Of a stretch of 64,000 nt of DNA, positions 11,601 to 19,282 are shown one piece after another. Every line of letters begins with the position of its first letter. The stretch's first letter is position 1. The stretch lies in NCBI RefSeq assembly GCF_001431625.1, contig NZ_LLXT01000111.1, positions 1-64,000 of the forward strand, written 5' to 3'. The DNA comes from Stenotrophomonas geniculata ATCC 19374 = JCM 13324. GTDB taxonomy: Bacteria; Pseudomonadota; Gammaproteobacteria; Xanthomonadales; Xanthomonadaceae. The position numbers and the translations under genes were made by a program. The notes under the pieces are model-generated. The model worked only from the letters and a program-made list of their open reading frames with translations. It was not told where the DNA came from and did no database searches.

Positions 11601-12382
11601 CGGTCGCCTCGGTCAGTGGCATCGGCCGCCTGTCGCGTGAGCGTTTCGAAGCGGCCGACAGCAGCTATCGCTACAGCGGCGAGGACTATCCGCTGTACGA
11701 CCTCGGCAGCCTGGTCGGGCAGGCTCCGGCGCGTGCCGACGGCCAGGACCAGGTGCCGCTGCTGCTGGTCCGCGCCGGCGACCTGCGTGCCGCCGTGGCG
11801 ATCGACCAGGTGCTGGGCAACCGCGAAATCGTGGTCAAGCCGGTCGGCTTGCAGATCGCATCGGTGCCGGGCATCTACGGCGCGACCATCACCGGCGATG
11901 GCCGAGTGGTGGTGATCCTGGACGTGGCGCCGCTGGTGCGCCGCTTCCTCGCCAATCCGACACTGCCGGTACTGGCCAATGCGCCGCGCCAGGAGCGCCA
12001 GGTGCCGCTGGTGATGGTGGTGGACGACTCCCTGACCATGCGCAAGGTCACCGGCCGCATCCTCGAACGCCACAATTTCGAGGTCAGCGTTGCCCGCGAC
12101 GGCGTGGAGGCGCTGGAACGCCTGGAAGAGCGCGTGCCGGACCTGATGCTGCTGGATATCGAGATGCCGCGCATGGATGGCTACGAGCTGGCCACCGCGA
12201 TGCGCGCCGACCCGCGCTACAAGGATGTGCCGATCGTGATGATCACCTCGCGCAGCGGCGACAAGCACCGCCAGCGCGCCTTCGAGATCGGTGTCCAGCG
12301 TTACCTGGGCAAGCCGTACCAGGAACTGGACCTGATGCGTAACGTGTACGACCTGCTGGGGATCGCCCGTGTCCGTGAGTGA
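5690..12382 (+). CDS. chpA: Hybrid sensor kinase ChpA/PilL with multiple Hpt domains
   Basis: 2230 residues. Order: divergent N-terminal Hpt/FimV-like helical repeats (1-430, with a degenerate HQVQG at about 51); acidic Ala/Pro linker (about 437-757); Hpt with HTLKG at about 820; Hpt-like with HTMNG at about 995 (Lys replaced by Asn); second acidic linker (about 1104-1443); Hpt with HTLKG at about 1496; dimerisation helices (1633-1660); ATPase with N box near 1820, DDGAG near 1863 and GRGVGMDVV near 1914; CheW-like domain (about 1949-2094); receiver with D2156. By family it phosphorylates PilG and PilH. The ATG at 5690 is preferred over the open frame upstream, which overlaps pilJ. It overlaps the next gene by 14 bases. 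Confidence 0.93.
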   Translation: MSSLRDAMSHAALGWVKPELDETLRQVRNEVEYYAEDPADASRMRICAGYLHQVQGTLRMVELYAPAMVAEELEQLANAIGAGGVADRDEACATLMRGSVLLPDYLERLQNGHRDIPIVLMPLLNEIRAARGEEGVHDSVLLAFAPDSVTATEAELDHARGSLSGRNRELLDTVGSAVKEELLRIKDALDLHLRTGGAPEQLQTQADELGAVADTLGMMGLGVARGVVVQQRDALRGVVEGRQQIDENLLLDIAGALLYVDASLDDQVAHLGAGGSGEDDPSAVENRRTVEVLAHEAIANFAAAREHFVAFIETSWNHAELQDVPRLLGDVSGALRMLDLGTAADYLRGVQQYIEAELIGRQRVPSGRQLDTLADAMASLEYYLEALRDRRPGREDILDITRSSLEALRYWPLPDRNAVEPVAAAPIPFASLLIEREPVALQAEPLQPERIEIPVQPAAPAAGTVPVPLPDFTFDPPPATPAPEVVDNSLMFGALGTVASAPLSLQDDADAPLVFAASSAPAPDVPQWDLAPFHSDSDPAASAEDERSPTFASFDPVSFERVETGVGSAPQWTLSEAAPPAVADAAVMAVEGDADASVPFDTAGFAAPVFDPVAAEHDAVAAGEDVVFRFDGDALDNADDVLSLHAMETLSLDDDAGLHPSLEIVDAATPLRVDESPVVAGVDAVPAGVPEDVPAPMTEMLTPASGAPAPAVSVIDIDTIAPIDFSEADAQFFAELSAAAADFNPQAMAAPPAADIPVVAGTEAGFEAGFDDDAENIDEDIREVFLEEFDDELTNLGTLLPAWRVQLDNMDRLRPIRRIFHTLKGSGRLVGARTLGEFAWKIEGMLNRVLDGSRPATPAVLAMVDNAHAALPQLNAALRHGQRISVDLQAMQAIADRVGAGEETYYVPLPVAAAPVAEAEGEDEISRILAAEAIASVQDEAEPVPEAVGTPANIDSVLREILEAEVEVHQATLQDWLRSAQQAPQPVSDALLRAVHTMNGAFAMTEVPEITAVTGGAESYIKRALAADVVPGDEGVAALDATAQAITATMEALQAEQPRIVSQGALVQRLQALAGELPEARWPLFALEDEDEEGVELAADVEPASEAEAPLAGLDALDETGMPSAFDAEPDLIAEPQLLAEDALEPVPAAAEPQPLDVAADSGLDVGELTASDDLSRYFDAGWASVPGEDEPAVADIGTIESIQPVESAPVVEVADADAVPTIATVEDADLTMADDLSPYLDASALPVDDRDAEELPVSADVDAIDLNTSLSFDSGRGDDRVIDDAAALPLDSGLSSLQDEMAVPGFAEPVTLAAALEAGLHVIEEEQTLDDDGQWPVIGLQASELAPGEADAFAEDADVGGEAAVGEGESADQPSPATVIEEITAESPQGSAAAVRFFEMEEAPGQGMVEADADADAEIAEADVTPRAPHLEQAPDAADAEDGADALDFSVYDRELVDIFVDEGKDLLDHCDGLISELRDAPQDREVLAGLQRDLHTLKGGARMAGINAIGDLGHSIESLLEAVAAGRTEIERRDVQLLERGFDRLHQLLTRTGDHRVVEPAQDLVDAFEVRTTTDIAAAAAANVASVAETDSAPVASPAPALLDAPLSAPLPAEGVVDEDPLARPQQEQVRVRADLLDRLVNHAGEVAIYRSRLEQQLGAFRGAMGELERTNARLRDQLRRLDLETEAQIVARYQREQDQADQKFDPLELDRFSTLQQLSRALNESAADLGGLQGVLDDLSRQYDSLLQQQSRVSSELQDGLMRARMVPFDGLVPRLRRVVRQSGMDTGKQVHLTLEGTHGELDRNVLDRMVAPLEHMLRNSVAHGLEAPEQRRAAGKPEEGEIAIRLHREGSEIVLEVADDGAGLDREAIRRRAIDRGLLAADAQPNEQELDNLIFASGFTTADQVSQLAGRGVGMDVVRNEVRQLGGSVDIQSVRGQGVRFTLRLPQTLAVTQAVFVQIGETTFAVPVASVSGIGRLSRERFEAADSSYRYSGEDYPLYDLGSLVGQAPARADGQDQVPLLLVRAGDLRAAVAIDQVLGNREIVVKPVGLQIASVPGIYGATITGDGRVVVILDVAPLVRRFLANPTLPVLANAPRQERQVPLVMVVDDSLTMRKVTGRILERHNFEVSVARDGVEALERLEERVPDLMLLDIEMPRMDGYELATAMRADPRYKDVPIVMITSRSGDKHRQRAFEIGVQRYLGKPYQELDLMRNVYDLLGIARVRE

Positions 12383-13709
12383 AACCCAAACGGCTCCGGC
12401 CGTTGCCCTGCTGGCCCGCCCCGGCGCGGCGCGTGAGCGCCTGTGCGAGGCGTTGTCGCACGCCGATGTACAGCTGGTGCTGGAAGATGATCCCAATACG
12501 CTGGAGGTGCGGGTCCTGCAGGAGGCGCGCCCGCAGTTCGTGGTGATCGCGCTGGAGGCCGCCATCGAGGATGCATTGGAGCGCCTGGAAGCGGTGCTGT
12601 CCGCACCGGGCCTGACCCTGGTCTTCGACGAGGCCGAGCTGGCCGCACGTCGTGATGGCTGGGAGGCTCAGCGCTGGGGCCGTCATCTGGCCGCCAAGCT
12701 GCATGGCCACCAGCAGGTGTTGCCGCCGGGGGCCGAAGAAGAACCCGGCCTGCAGCTGGAGCCGGGCCACCCGGCACCACCGCCGGCGCCGCAGGAAGAA
12801 GCGTTGCAGCCGCACCTGGACCAGGCATTGAGCTGGGCCGACGAGGTCCCTGCTGACAGCCTGTACTCGCCGCCCGCGCAGCTGCACGAACCGATCGCGC
12901 TGGAACAGGCGCTGGCGGCGTTGCAGCCGGTCGTGCCCGAGCCGCTGGAGCCGCCCGCACTGCCATCGCTGGCAGAGACCGCGCCCGCAGCAGCGCCCCT
13001 GCCGCCGGTCTCCTTCGACCACACCGCCTGGTCCCTGGTCGAAGACGGGGCCGATGCCCCGGCCGCCGCTCCGCACCACGCTGCCGTGGAGGCATCGCTG
13101 CCTTCCTTCGATACCGGTCATCTGAGCCTGGTCGACCTGGATGCCGCAGCGCCCGTGGGCGCACGCGCCGGATCGCTGCTGGTGCTGGCCGGCATCGGTG
13201 GCCCGGACGCGTTGCGTCGCCTGCTCGGCGCGCTGCCGTCTTCGCTGAGCGTGCCGGTCCTGGTGCACATGCGCCTGGATGGCGGACGCTACGGCAACCT
13301 GGTCAAGCAGATGGCACGCGTGTCGCCGTTGCCGGTGCAGCTGGCCGAAGCCGGCCAGCGTGCAACACCCGGTGAAGTGCACGTGCTGGCCGATGACATT
13401 GGCGTGCAGGCAGCCAGTGACGGCCTGCATTTCGTCAGCGACGCGCAGGGTATTTCGATTGCCGCGCTGCCGGCTGACCACACTGCGCTGGTCCTGCTCA
13501 GCGGTGCCGATCTTGCGCATGTTGGTCCGGCGCTGGATCTGGCCGCCGCCGGCGCCTGGGTGGCCGGGCAGGTCGGCGAGGGCTGCTATGACCCTGCCGC
13601 AGCCACGGCGGTGGTCGCCGCTGGCATGGTGGCGGGTGAGCCACAGGAACTGGCGCAGGCCATCGCCTCGCGCTGGGGCTCGGAAGACGATAACGGAGAG
13701 GCACCATGA
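12369..13709 (+). CDS. chpB: Degenerate CheB-like protein of the Pil-Chp system
   Basis: 446 residues, GTG start inside the end of chpA (a second GTG two codons later is possible). The N-terminal 120 residues look like a receiver fold without a clear phospho-Asp; a Pro/Ala-rich linker follows; the C-terminal part (about 270-440) aligns with CheB methylesterase. The catalytic signature AST-GG reads A-G-I-G-G at 274-278 (Ser replaced by Gly), the His at about 300 in LVHM is kept, and the catalytic Asp region reads LSGADLAHV instead of LTGMGNDGA, so Asp is lost. I infer it cannot demethylate PilJ and may be structural. Confidence 0.8.
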   Translation: MSVSETQTAPAVALLARPGAARERLCEALSHADVQLVLEDDPNTLEVRVLQEARPQFVVIALEAAIEDALERLEAVLSAPGLTLVFDEAELAARRDGWEAQRWGRHLAAKLHGHQQVLPPGAEEEPGLQLEPGHPAPPPAPQEEALQPHLDQALSWADEVPADSLYSPPAQLHEPIALEQALAALQPVVPEPLEPPALPSLAETAPAAAPLPPVSFDHTAWSLVEDGADAPAAAPHHAAVEASLPSFDTGHLSLVDLDAAAPVGARAGSLLVLAGIGGPDALRRLLGALPSSLSVPVLVHMRLDGGRYGNLVKQMARVSPLPVQLAEAGQRATPGEVHVLADDIGVQAASDGLHFVSDAQGISIAALPADHTALVLLSGADLAHVGPALDLAAAGAWVAGQVGEGCYDPAAATAVVAAGMVAGEPQELAQAIASRWGSEDDNGEAP

Positions 13710-14170
13710 GCTACGCCAGCAATGACGAAATCCGCGGCGTCCTGATCCAGGCCGGCAACGAGCGCGTACTGCTGCCCAATGCCACCGTGGCCGAAATGAT
13801 GTCGCGCGTGCCGGTGCAGCCGGTCTCCGATGCGCCGCGCTGGCTGGTTGGCGAAATCGGCTGGCACGGCTGGCAGGTGCCGCTGGTGTCGTTCGCACGC
13901 CTTTCGGGGCTGGGCGAAGAGGCGGTGGCCGGCCACAACAAAGTGGTGGTGCTGAAGGCCCTGAGCGGCAACGCGCAGCGCCCCTACTATGCGCTGCTGA
14001 CGCAGAATTTCCCGCAGCTGATCTCGGTGCCGCGCGACGGCCTGCTGGCCGACGCCTCCGAAGAAACCCTGCCGCAGATCGTGCACATGCGCGTGCTGCT
14101 GGGTGAGCAGAGCGCGCTGTTGCCGAACCTGGACGCACTGGAAGCCGCCCTGGATTCACTGGCGGCCTGA
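13706..14170 (+). CDS. chpC: CheW-like protein ChpC
   Basis: 154 residues, one CheW-type domain (LVGEIGWHGWQVPLVSF at about 46-62 is the core strand pair). The start overlaps the chpB stop by 4 bases (ATGA). It is last gene of the pil-chp operon. By analogy with Pseudomonas ChpC it is a second adaptor linking additional receptors to ChpA. A cluster of REP palindromes lies directly downstream. Confidence 0.85.
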   Translation: MSYASNDEIRGVLIQAGNERVLLPNATVAEMMSRVPVQPVSDAPRWLVGEIGWHGWQVPLVSFARLSGLGEEAVAGHNKVVVLKALSGNAQRPYYALLTQNFPQLISVPRDGLLADASEETLPQIVHMRVLLGEQSALLPNLDALEAALDSLAA

Positions 14171-14181
14171 TCTACCAAACG

Positions 14182-14370
14182 GTAGTGCCGGCTGCCGACC
14201 GGCACCGAGCCGAGCATGGCTCGGCTCTACAAGGAAACTGCAATCTGGCGCGGGCACTGTAGAGCCGAGCCTGCGCTCGGCTGCTGCCCTGAACGCGCTG
14301 GTCGCGGTAGTGCCGGCCGCTGGCCGGCAACCTCATGATCCCGTGGATGCCGGCCAGCGGTCGGCACCAC
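14182..14370. repeat. Cluster of five SMAG/REP (GTAG) palindromes
   Basis: Five imperfect palindromes in the 212-base gap between convergent chpC and rsmE: 14182-14205 (GTAG head), 14207-14230 (inverted, CTAC end), 14259-14284 (GTAG), 14307-14332 (GTAG) and 14347-14370 (inverted). Two sequence types alternate, one with a GTGCCGGC-type stem and one with an AGCCGAGC-type stem. Head, hairpin and size fit the GTAG REP family (SMAG) known from S. maltophilia. Such elements fold in RNA and often sit at operon ends. Confidence 0.85.
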
Positions 14371-14382
14371 AACGAATCAGCC

Positions 14383-15120
14383 TTATCCCAGATCGCCCAA
14401 CCGCGCCTGCAGTGCCGCGATCGCGGCCAGCCCCGCGGTTTCCGTGCGCAGGATGCGCGGGCCCAGCTGCAGCCCCTGGAAGCCTGCCGCCGCCAGTTGA
14501 TCGCGGTCGCGCGGCGACCAGCCGCCTTCCGGGCCGATCGCGATCACGATGCCGCCTGCCGGAGCGGCCGCCAGCGTCGACAGGCGATGGGCACCCAGCG
14601 GGTCCAGCGTCAGCCGCAGCGTATCGGCCGGCAGCGTTGCCGCAGCCTGCGCCAGTGACAGTGGCGAGCCCACCTGCGGAATGCGCGCGCGCCCGGATTG
14701 GCCGCAGGCCGAGGTCACCACGTTGTTCCAGTGCGCCACGCGCTTCTCCGCTCGAGCTGCATCAAGCTTCACCTCAGTGCGCTCGGCGTTGACCGGAATG
14801 ATCGCCGCCACGCCCAGTTCGGTGGCCTTCTGCAGGATCAGGTCCATCTTCTCGCCGCGCGCGATGCCCTGCAGCAGGGTGATCGCCAGTGGCGATTCAT
14901 TCTTGATGGCCTGCACGGCGTCGATGCGTACCTGCACCTCGCGTTTGCCGGCCACCGTCAGCGTCGCGCTGTAGTCGTGGCCATCGCCGTTGAACAGGAC
15001 GCAGGTATCGCCTTCGCGCAGGCGCATCACCCGCACCAGGTGGTTGGCCGTCTCTTCCGGCAGGGTCACGGTCTGGCCGCTGTGCAGCGCCAGGTCGATG
15101 GGGCAGCGGGTCACGCGCAT
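14383..15120 (-). CDS. rsmE: 16S rRNA m3U1498 methyltransferase
   Basis: 245 residues, the usual RsmE length: an N-terminal PUA-like domain and a C-terminal SPOUT (knotted) methyltransferase with GPEGGWSPRD and LGPRILRTETA, the family's SAM-binding motifs. It methylates N3 of U1498 in 16S rRNA on the assembled 30S subunit. Its first 10 bases overlap the end of bioA, so the two are cotranscribed. Confidence 0.95.
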   Translation of the reverse strand: MRVTRCPIDLALHSGQTVTLPEETANHLVRVMRLREGDTCVLFNGDGHDYSATLTVAGKREVQVRIDAVQAIKNESPLAITLLQGIARGEKMDLILQKATELGVAAIIPVNAERTEVKLDAARAEKRVAHWNNVVTSACGQSGRARIPQVGSPLSLAQAAATLPADTLRLTLDPLGAHRLSTLAAAPAGGIVIAIGPEGGWSPRDRDQLAAAGFQGLQLGPRILRTETAGLAAIAALQARLGDLG

Positions 15121-16502
15121 GCAATCGCCTCGTCAATCGCCGCCAGTGTGGTATGTGCCAGCAGCTCCAGTTGTTCGTCGTCCACGCAGTAGGGTGGCAT
15201 CCAGTACAGCACGTCGCCTAGCGGGCGCAGCACCACGCCGCGCTTCAAGGCGGCCTTGTAGGCGTGCAGGCCCAGCCGCATGGCCGGGTCGAACGGCGTG
15301 CGCTTGTTACCGTCGCGCGACAGCTCGAAGGCCACCACCATGCCGGCCTGGCGCACGTCGGCCACGTGCGGATGGTCGTTGAACGGTGCCGCCAGCGTAC
15401 CCATCACGGAAGCGATGCTGCGGTTGCGGGCGATCACATCGTCGTCGCGGAAGATGTCCAGCGTCGCCAGCGCGGCCGCGCAGGCCAGCGGGTTGCCGGT
15501 GTAGCTGTGCGAGTGCAGGAACGCGCGCTCGCGCGAGTCGTCAAGGAAGGCGTCGTACAGCGCCTGCGTGGCCAGCACCGCGGCCAGCGGCAGGAAGCCG
15601 CCGGTCAGGCCCTTGGACAGGCACATCAGGTCCGGCATCACCCCGGCCTGTTCGCAGGCGAACAGGGTGCCGGTGCGGCCGAAGCCGGTGGCGATCTCGT
15701 CGGCGATCATGAACGCGCCATGCGCATCACACAGTTCGCGCACGCGCTGCAGGTACACCGGATCGTGCATGCGCATGCCGCCGGCACACTGCAGGCGCGG
15801 TTCCAGGATCACCGCGCAGATCTCGCCCGGATGCTGGTCGAACAGGGTGGCCAGGCCGTCGGCAGCCTGCCGCGCGCGGTCGGCCGCGCTCTGGCCGGGT
15901 TCGGCCAGGTAGGCATCGGGCGACGGCGCGAACAGCGCTTCGGCCAGCAGCGGCGCATAGACGCGGCGATACAGCGGGATGTCACCCAGCGCCAGCGCGC
16001 CCAGGGTCTCGCCGTGGTAGCCGTTCTCCAGTGCGATGAAACGCGTACGCCGCGATTCCCCACGGTTCTGGAAATACTGGAAGGCCATCTTCAGGGCCGC
16101 TTCCACGCCGGCCGAGCCGTTGTCGGCGTAGAACACCTTGGCCAACGGCTCGCGGCCGGGCTGGCGTGGCGCCAGCGCCAGCAGGCGTTCGGCCAGGGTA
16201 ATGGCCGGCTCATGGCCGAAGCCGGCCAGCATCACCTGTTCCAGCTGCGTCGCCTGGGCGGCGATGGCGCCACCGATGCGCGGTTCGGCATGGCCGAACA
16301 GGTTGGTCCACCAGCTGCTGACCGCATCCAGATAGCGGTTGCCATCGTGGTCGATCAGCCAGGCACCTTCGCCACGGGCGATCGGCACCAGCGGCAGGGT
16401 GTCCGGATGCTCGCGCATCTGCGTGCAGGGGTGCCACAGCACCTGCAGGTCGCGCTGCCGCCAATGGTGGGCCAGCGGGGAGGGGGTTGGGTCTGCTAGC
16501 AT
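15111..16502 (-). CDS. bioA: Adenosylmethionine-8-amino-7-oxononanoate aminotransferase
   Basis: 463 residues from the ATG at 16502 (MLADPTPSP). Class III PLP aminotransferase that makes 7,8-diaminopelargonate in biotin synthesis. The start motif LWHPCTQM, FLDADGNRYLD-type region (here WLIDHDGNRYLDA), DEIATGFGRTG and the PLP lysine in LSKGLTGG are all BioA hallmarks. An in-frame ATG 11 codons upstream (16535) has no better ribosome site and would add a Gln/His-rich tail unlike the family. No other bio gene is adjacent. Divergent from nudE. Confidence 0.93.
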   Translation of the reverse strand: MLADPTPSPLAHHWRQRDLQVLWHPCTQMREHPDTLPLVPIARGEGAWLIDHDGNRYLDAVSSWWTNLFGHAEPRIGGAIAAQATQLEQVMLAGFGHEPAITLAERLLALAPRQPGREPLAKVFYADNGSAGVEAALKMAFQYFQNRGESRRTRFIALENGYHGETLGALALGDIPLYRRVYAPLLAEALFAPSPDAYLAEPGQSAADRARQAADGLATLFDQHPGEICAVILEPRLQCAGGMRMHDPVYLQRVRELCDAHGAFMIADEIATGFGRTGTLFACEQAGVMPDLMCLSKGLTGGFLPLAAVLATQALYDAFLDDSRERAFLHSHSYTGNPLACAAALATLDIFRDDDVIARNRSIASVMGTLAAPFNDHPHVADVRQAGMVVAFELSRDGNKRTPFDPAMRLGLHAYKAALKRGVVLRPLGDVLYWMPPYCVDDEQLELLAHTTLAAIDEAIACA

Positions 16503-16579
16503 TTCGGGCTCATGAACATGTTGCTGCCTGCACATTCTATCGGCCCCGGCGCAGGCGCCGGCCGCCGCGGAGATTCCGC

Positions 16580-17143
16580 ATGAACGATGACCGTGCCGGC
16601 CGTCGCTTGCCGATCATCCATCGGATCACCGATGAGGAGAACGGTCCCTTCCAGCGCCAGCACCTGGACCTGGAGTTCTCCAACGGCGAACGCCGCCGCT
16701 TCGAGCGCCTGGTCAGCCGTGGCCATGGTGCGGTGGTGGTGGTGCCGATGCTCGACGACGAGACCGTGCTGCTGGTACGTGAATACGCCGCAGGCATGCA
16801 CCGCTACGAACTGGGCCTGGTCAAGGGCCGGATCGATGCCGGCGAGACTCCCGAGCAGGCTGCGGACCGCGAACTGAAGGAAGAGGCCGGTTACGGTGCG
16901 CGCCGGGTCGACGTGCTGCGCGCAATGACCCTTGCCCCGACCTATATGAGCCACCAGTCGTGGCTGGTGGTGGCGCGCGACCTGTACCCGGAAAAGCTGG
17001 CCGGCGACGAGCCGGAAGAACTGGAAGTTGTCCCGTGGAAGCTGGCCGAGCTGGACCAGCTGATGCTGCGTGAGGACTTCTCCGAGGGACGCTCGCTGGC
17101 GGCGCTGTTCATCGCCCGCCAGTGGCTGCAGGGATTGCGATGA
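16580..17143 (+). CDS. nudE: ADP compounds hydrolase NudE (Nudix family)
   Basis: 187 residues. A complete Nudix box runs from G-R-I-D-A-G-E through REL-K-EEAGYG (about residues 84-106). NudE-type enzymes cleave ADP-ribose, AppA and NADH-like dinucleotides. The start at 16580 fits the family; the frame is open upstream but overlaps bioA's 5' end. It is first of a tight unit nudE-cysQ-mazG-ynfA with 4-base overlaps, three of whose products clean up nucleotides. Confidence 0.88.
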   Translation: MNDDRAGRRLPIIHRITDEENGPFQRQHLDLEFSNGERRRFERLVSRGHGAVVVVPMLDDETVLLVREYAAGMHRYELGLVKGRIDAGETPEQAADRELKEEAGYGARRVDVLRAMTLAPTYMSHQSWLVVARDLYPEKLAGDEPEELEVVPWKLAELDQLMLREDFSEGRSLAALFIARQWLQGLR

Positions 17144-17943
17144 TCAAACTGACCACGGACCTGCGCGAGACCGCCATCGCCATCGCCCAGGAAGCCGGAC
17201 AGGCCATCATGCAGGTCTATGCCGATGGCTTCGAGGTGCAGATCAAGGACGACAACAGCCCGGTCACCAGTGCCGACCTGGCGGCCAACCAGGTCATTGA
17301 ACAGGGCCTGCAGCAGCTGACCCCGGACCTGCCGATCCTGTCCGAGGAATCGGCGCAGGTGGGCTGGGAGCAGCGCCGCCACTGGGGGGCCTACTGGCTG
17401 GTCGACCCGCTCGACGGCACCCGCGAGTTCGTCAAGCGCAACGGCGAGTTCAGCGTCAACATCGCGTTGATCTACCAGGGCGCACCGGCTTTCGGCGTGG
17501 TGCTGGCCCCGGTCACCGGCATCGTCTGGCATGCCATGCGCGGCGAGTTGGCCTATCGCCGGCAGGGCCTGCACGACACCGTGCTGCGCACCCGTACACC
17601 GGCCACCGCACCGTTGCGGGTTGCCGCCAGCCGTTCGCACCGCTCACCGGAGACCGAGGCGCTGCTGGCGAGGATGGGCCGCATCGAGACCATCGCGCAG
17701 GGCTCGTCGCTGAAATTCTGCCGGATCGCCGAAGGTGGCCTGGATGTCTATCCGCGGCTGGGTTCGACCTCCGAATGGGATACCGCTGCCGGCCAGTGCG
17801 TGCTGCACGCCGCCGGTGGTGCGGTACTGTCGGCCGCGACCGGCAAGCCGTTCCGCTACAACCGCCGCGAGACCCTGTTGAACGGCGATTTCATTGCCCT
17901 TGGTGATACCAGCCTGCCATGGCGTGACTGGTTGTCCGATTGA
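17140..17943 (+). CDS. cysQ: 3'(2'),5'-bisphosphate nucleotidase
   Basis: 267 residues of the inositol monophosphatase superfamily. Metal-binding motifs are present: ILSEES near residue 66, DPLDGTREF near 90 and the C-terminal GSTSEWDTAAG near 208. CysQ removes the 3' phosphate from PAP made during sulfate assimilation. The ATG overlaps the nudE stop (ATGA), which decides the start over an in-frame ATG at 17122. Confidence 0.93.
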   Translation: MIKLTTDLRETAIAIAQEAGQAIMQVYADGFEVQIKDDNSPVTSADLAANQVIEQGLQQLTPDLPILSEESAQVGWEQRRHWGAYWLVDPLDGTREFVKRNGEFSVNIALIYQGAPAFGVVLAPVTGIVWHAMRGELAYRRQGLHDTVLRTRTPATAPLRVAASRSHRSPETEALLARMGRIETIAQGSSLKFCRIAEGGLDVYPRLGSTSEWDTAAGQCVLHAAGGAVLSAATGKPFRYNRRETLLNGDFIALGDTSLPWRDWLSD

Positions 17944-17956
17944 CCCTGGAGGCCGC

Positions 17957-18796
17957 ATGAGCGCGCACGACACCCCCACCACCGGCAGCGCCGCAAGCAA
18001 CGAACTGGAGCGCCTGCTGGCGATCATGGCGCGCCTGCGCGATCCGCAGGGCGGCTGCCCGTGGGACCTGGAGCAGAACTTCGCGACCATCGCGCCGTAC
18101 ACCATCGAGGAAGCCTACGAGGTGGCCGATGCGATCGACCGCGGCGACCTCGACGACCTGTGCGACGAGCTGGGCGACCTGTTGCTGCAGGTGGTGTTCC
18201 ATGCGCGCATGGCCGAAGAGCAGGGCAGCTTCGCCTTCGCAGACGTGGCCCGCGCGATCAGCGACAAGATGCAGCGCCGCCACCCGCACGTGTTCGCCGA
18301 GGTCAGTGTCGATGATGCCGACGGGGTAATGCGTAACTGGGAGGCGATCAAACGGGCCGAGCGCGCCGCCAAGGGCGAGCAGGACACCTCCGCGCTGGCC
18401 GGCATCTCGCGCGGCCTGCCGGAATGGCAGCGGGCAGTGAAGCTGCAGTCGCGCGCGGCCAAGGTCGGCTTCGACTGGCCGGGCCCGATGCCGGTGCTGG
18501 ACAAGGCGGCCGAGGAACTGCAGGAGCTGCGCGAGGAGTTCGAGCGCGGCGATATCGCCGGCAACAAGGCGCGCCTGCAGGAAGAACTGGGCGACCTGCT
18601 GTTCGTCTGCGCCAACCTGGCGCGCCACGCCGATATCGATCTGGGTGCAGCGCTGCGCGGGGCCAACCACAAGTTCGAACGTCGCTTTCGTGCGATGGAA
18701 GCGCAGGCCGATGCGCAGGGTGGGGCGCTGGCTGCGATGGACCTGGAGGCGCAGGAAGCGCTCTGGCAGCACGCCAAGGCGGCGGAGAAGGCGTGA
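17957..18796 (+). CDS. mazG: Nucleoside triphosphate pyrophosphohydrolase MazG
   Basis: 279 residues with two MazG-type helical domains; the first carries [14 protein letters not shown] and [10 protein letters not shown] plus DELGDLLLQ, the second has EELQELREE and EELGDLLF, all metal-ligand EEXE/EXXD style motifs. It hydrolyses NTPs/dNTPs to NMP and PPi. The ATG at 17957 has a GGAGG ribosome site 13 bases after cysQ; the longer frame start inside cysQ is rejected. Confidence 0.93.
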   Translation: MSAHDTPTTGSAASNELERLLAIMARLRDPQGGCPWDLEQNFATIAPYTIEEAYEVADAIDRGDLDDLCDELGDLLLQVVFHARMAEEQGSFAFADVARAISDKMQRRHPHVFAEVSVDDADGVMRNWEAIKRAERAAKGEQDTSALAGISRGLPEWQRAVKLQSRAAKVGFDWPGPMPVLDKAAEELQELREEFERGDIAGNKARLQEELGDLLFVCANLARHADIDLGAALRGANHKFERRFRAMEAQADAQGGALAAMDLEAQEALWQHAKAAEKA

Positions 18797-19122
18797 AGAC
18801 ACTCGGCCTGTTTCTGCTGACCGCGCTGGCCGAGATCGTCGGCTGCTACCTGCCGTGGCTTTGGCTGCGCAAGGGCGGCAGCATCTGGCTGCTGCTGCCG
18901 GCGGCCGCCAGCCTGGCCCTGTTTGCCTGGCTGTTGACCCTGCATCCGACCGCCAGTGGTCGGGTCTATGCCGCCTACGGTGGCGTCTACATCGGCACCG
19001 CGCTGTTCTGGCTGTGGCTGGTCGATGGCATCCGTCCCAGCCGCTGGGACCTGTTCGGCGCCGCGCTGTGCCTGGCCGGCATGGCGGTGATCATGTTCGG
19101 GCCGCGCACCTCATCGGTGTAG
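18793..19122 (+). CDS. YnfA (UPF0060) family small membrane protein
   Basis: 109 residues, four hydrophobic segments, GTG start overlapping the mazG stop (GTGA). The motifs [16 protein letters not shown] and [21 protein letters not shown] mark the UPF0060/YnfA family, relatives of small multidrug resistance-type membrane proteins of unknown function. The longer open frame starting inside mazG is not used. It is last gene of the nudE unit. Confidence 0.9.
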   Translation: MKTLGLFLLTALAEIVGCYLPWLWLRKGGSIWLLLPAAASLALFAWLLTLHPTASGRVYAAYGGVYIGTALFWLWLVDGIRPSRWDLFGAALCLAGMAVIMFGPRTSSV

Positions 19123-19141
19123 GTCCGGGCAAGGCGGTTCT

Positions 19142-19220
19142 GTAGAGCCGAGCCCACGCTCGGCTGCTCTTCTTTCCGACCGCGCTGGCACGCGCAAGCC
19201 GAGCATGGTTCGGTGCTGCA
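19142..19220. repeat. Pair of SMAG/REP palindromes
   Basis: A GTAG-headed palindrome with an AGCCGAGC-type stem at 19142-19166 and a decayed inverted partner at about 19197-19220, between the YnfA gene and the DUF962 gene. Confidence 0.7.
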
Positions 19221-19282
19221 AGGCAGCGCAGCGCCCCCCGAAAGGCGCATGATGGGCCTGACCATGGCTCCGGAGCATGCGC

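Noticed and set aside
9503-12565. 1020-codon open frame antisense to chpA and chpB
   Set aside because: Same cause; the product has the composition of a reverse-complement shadow.
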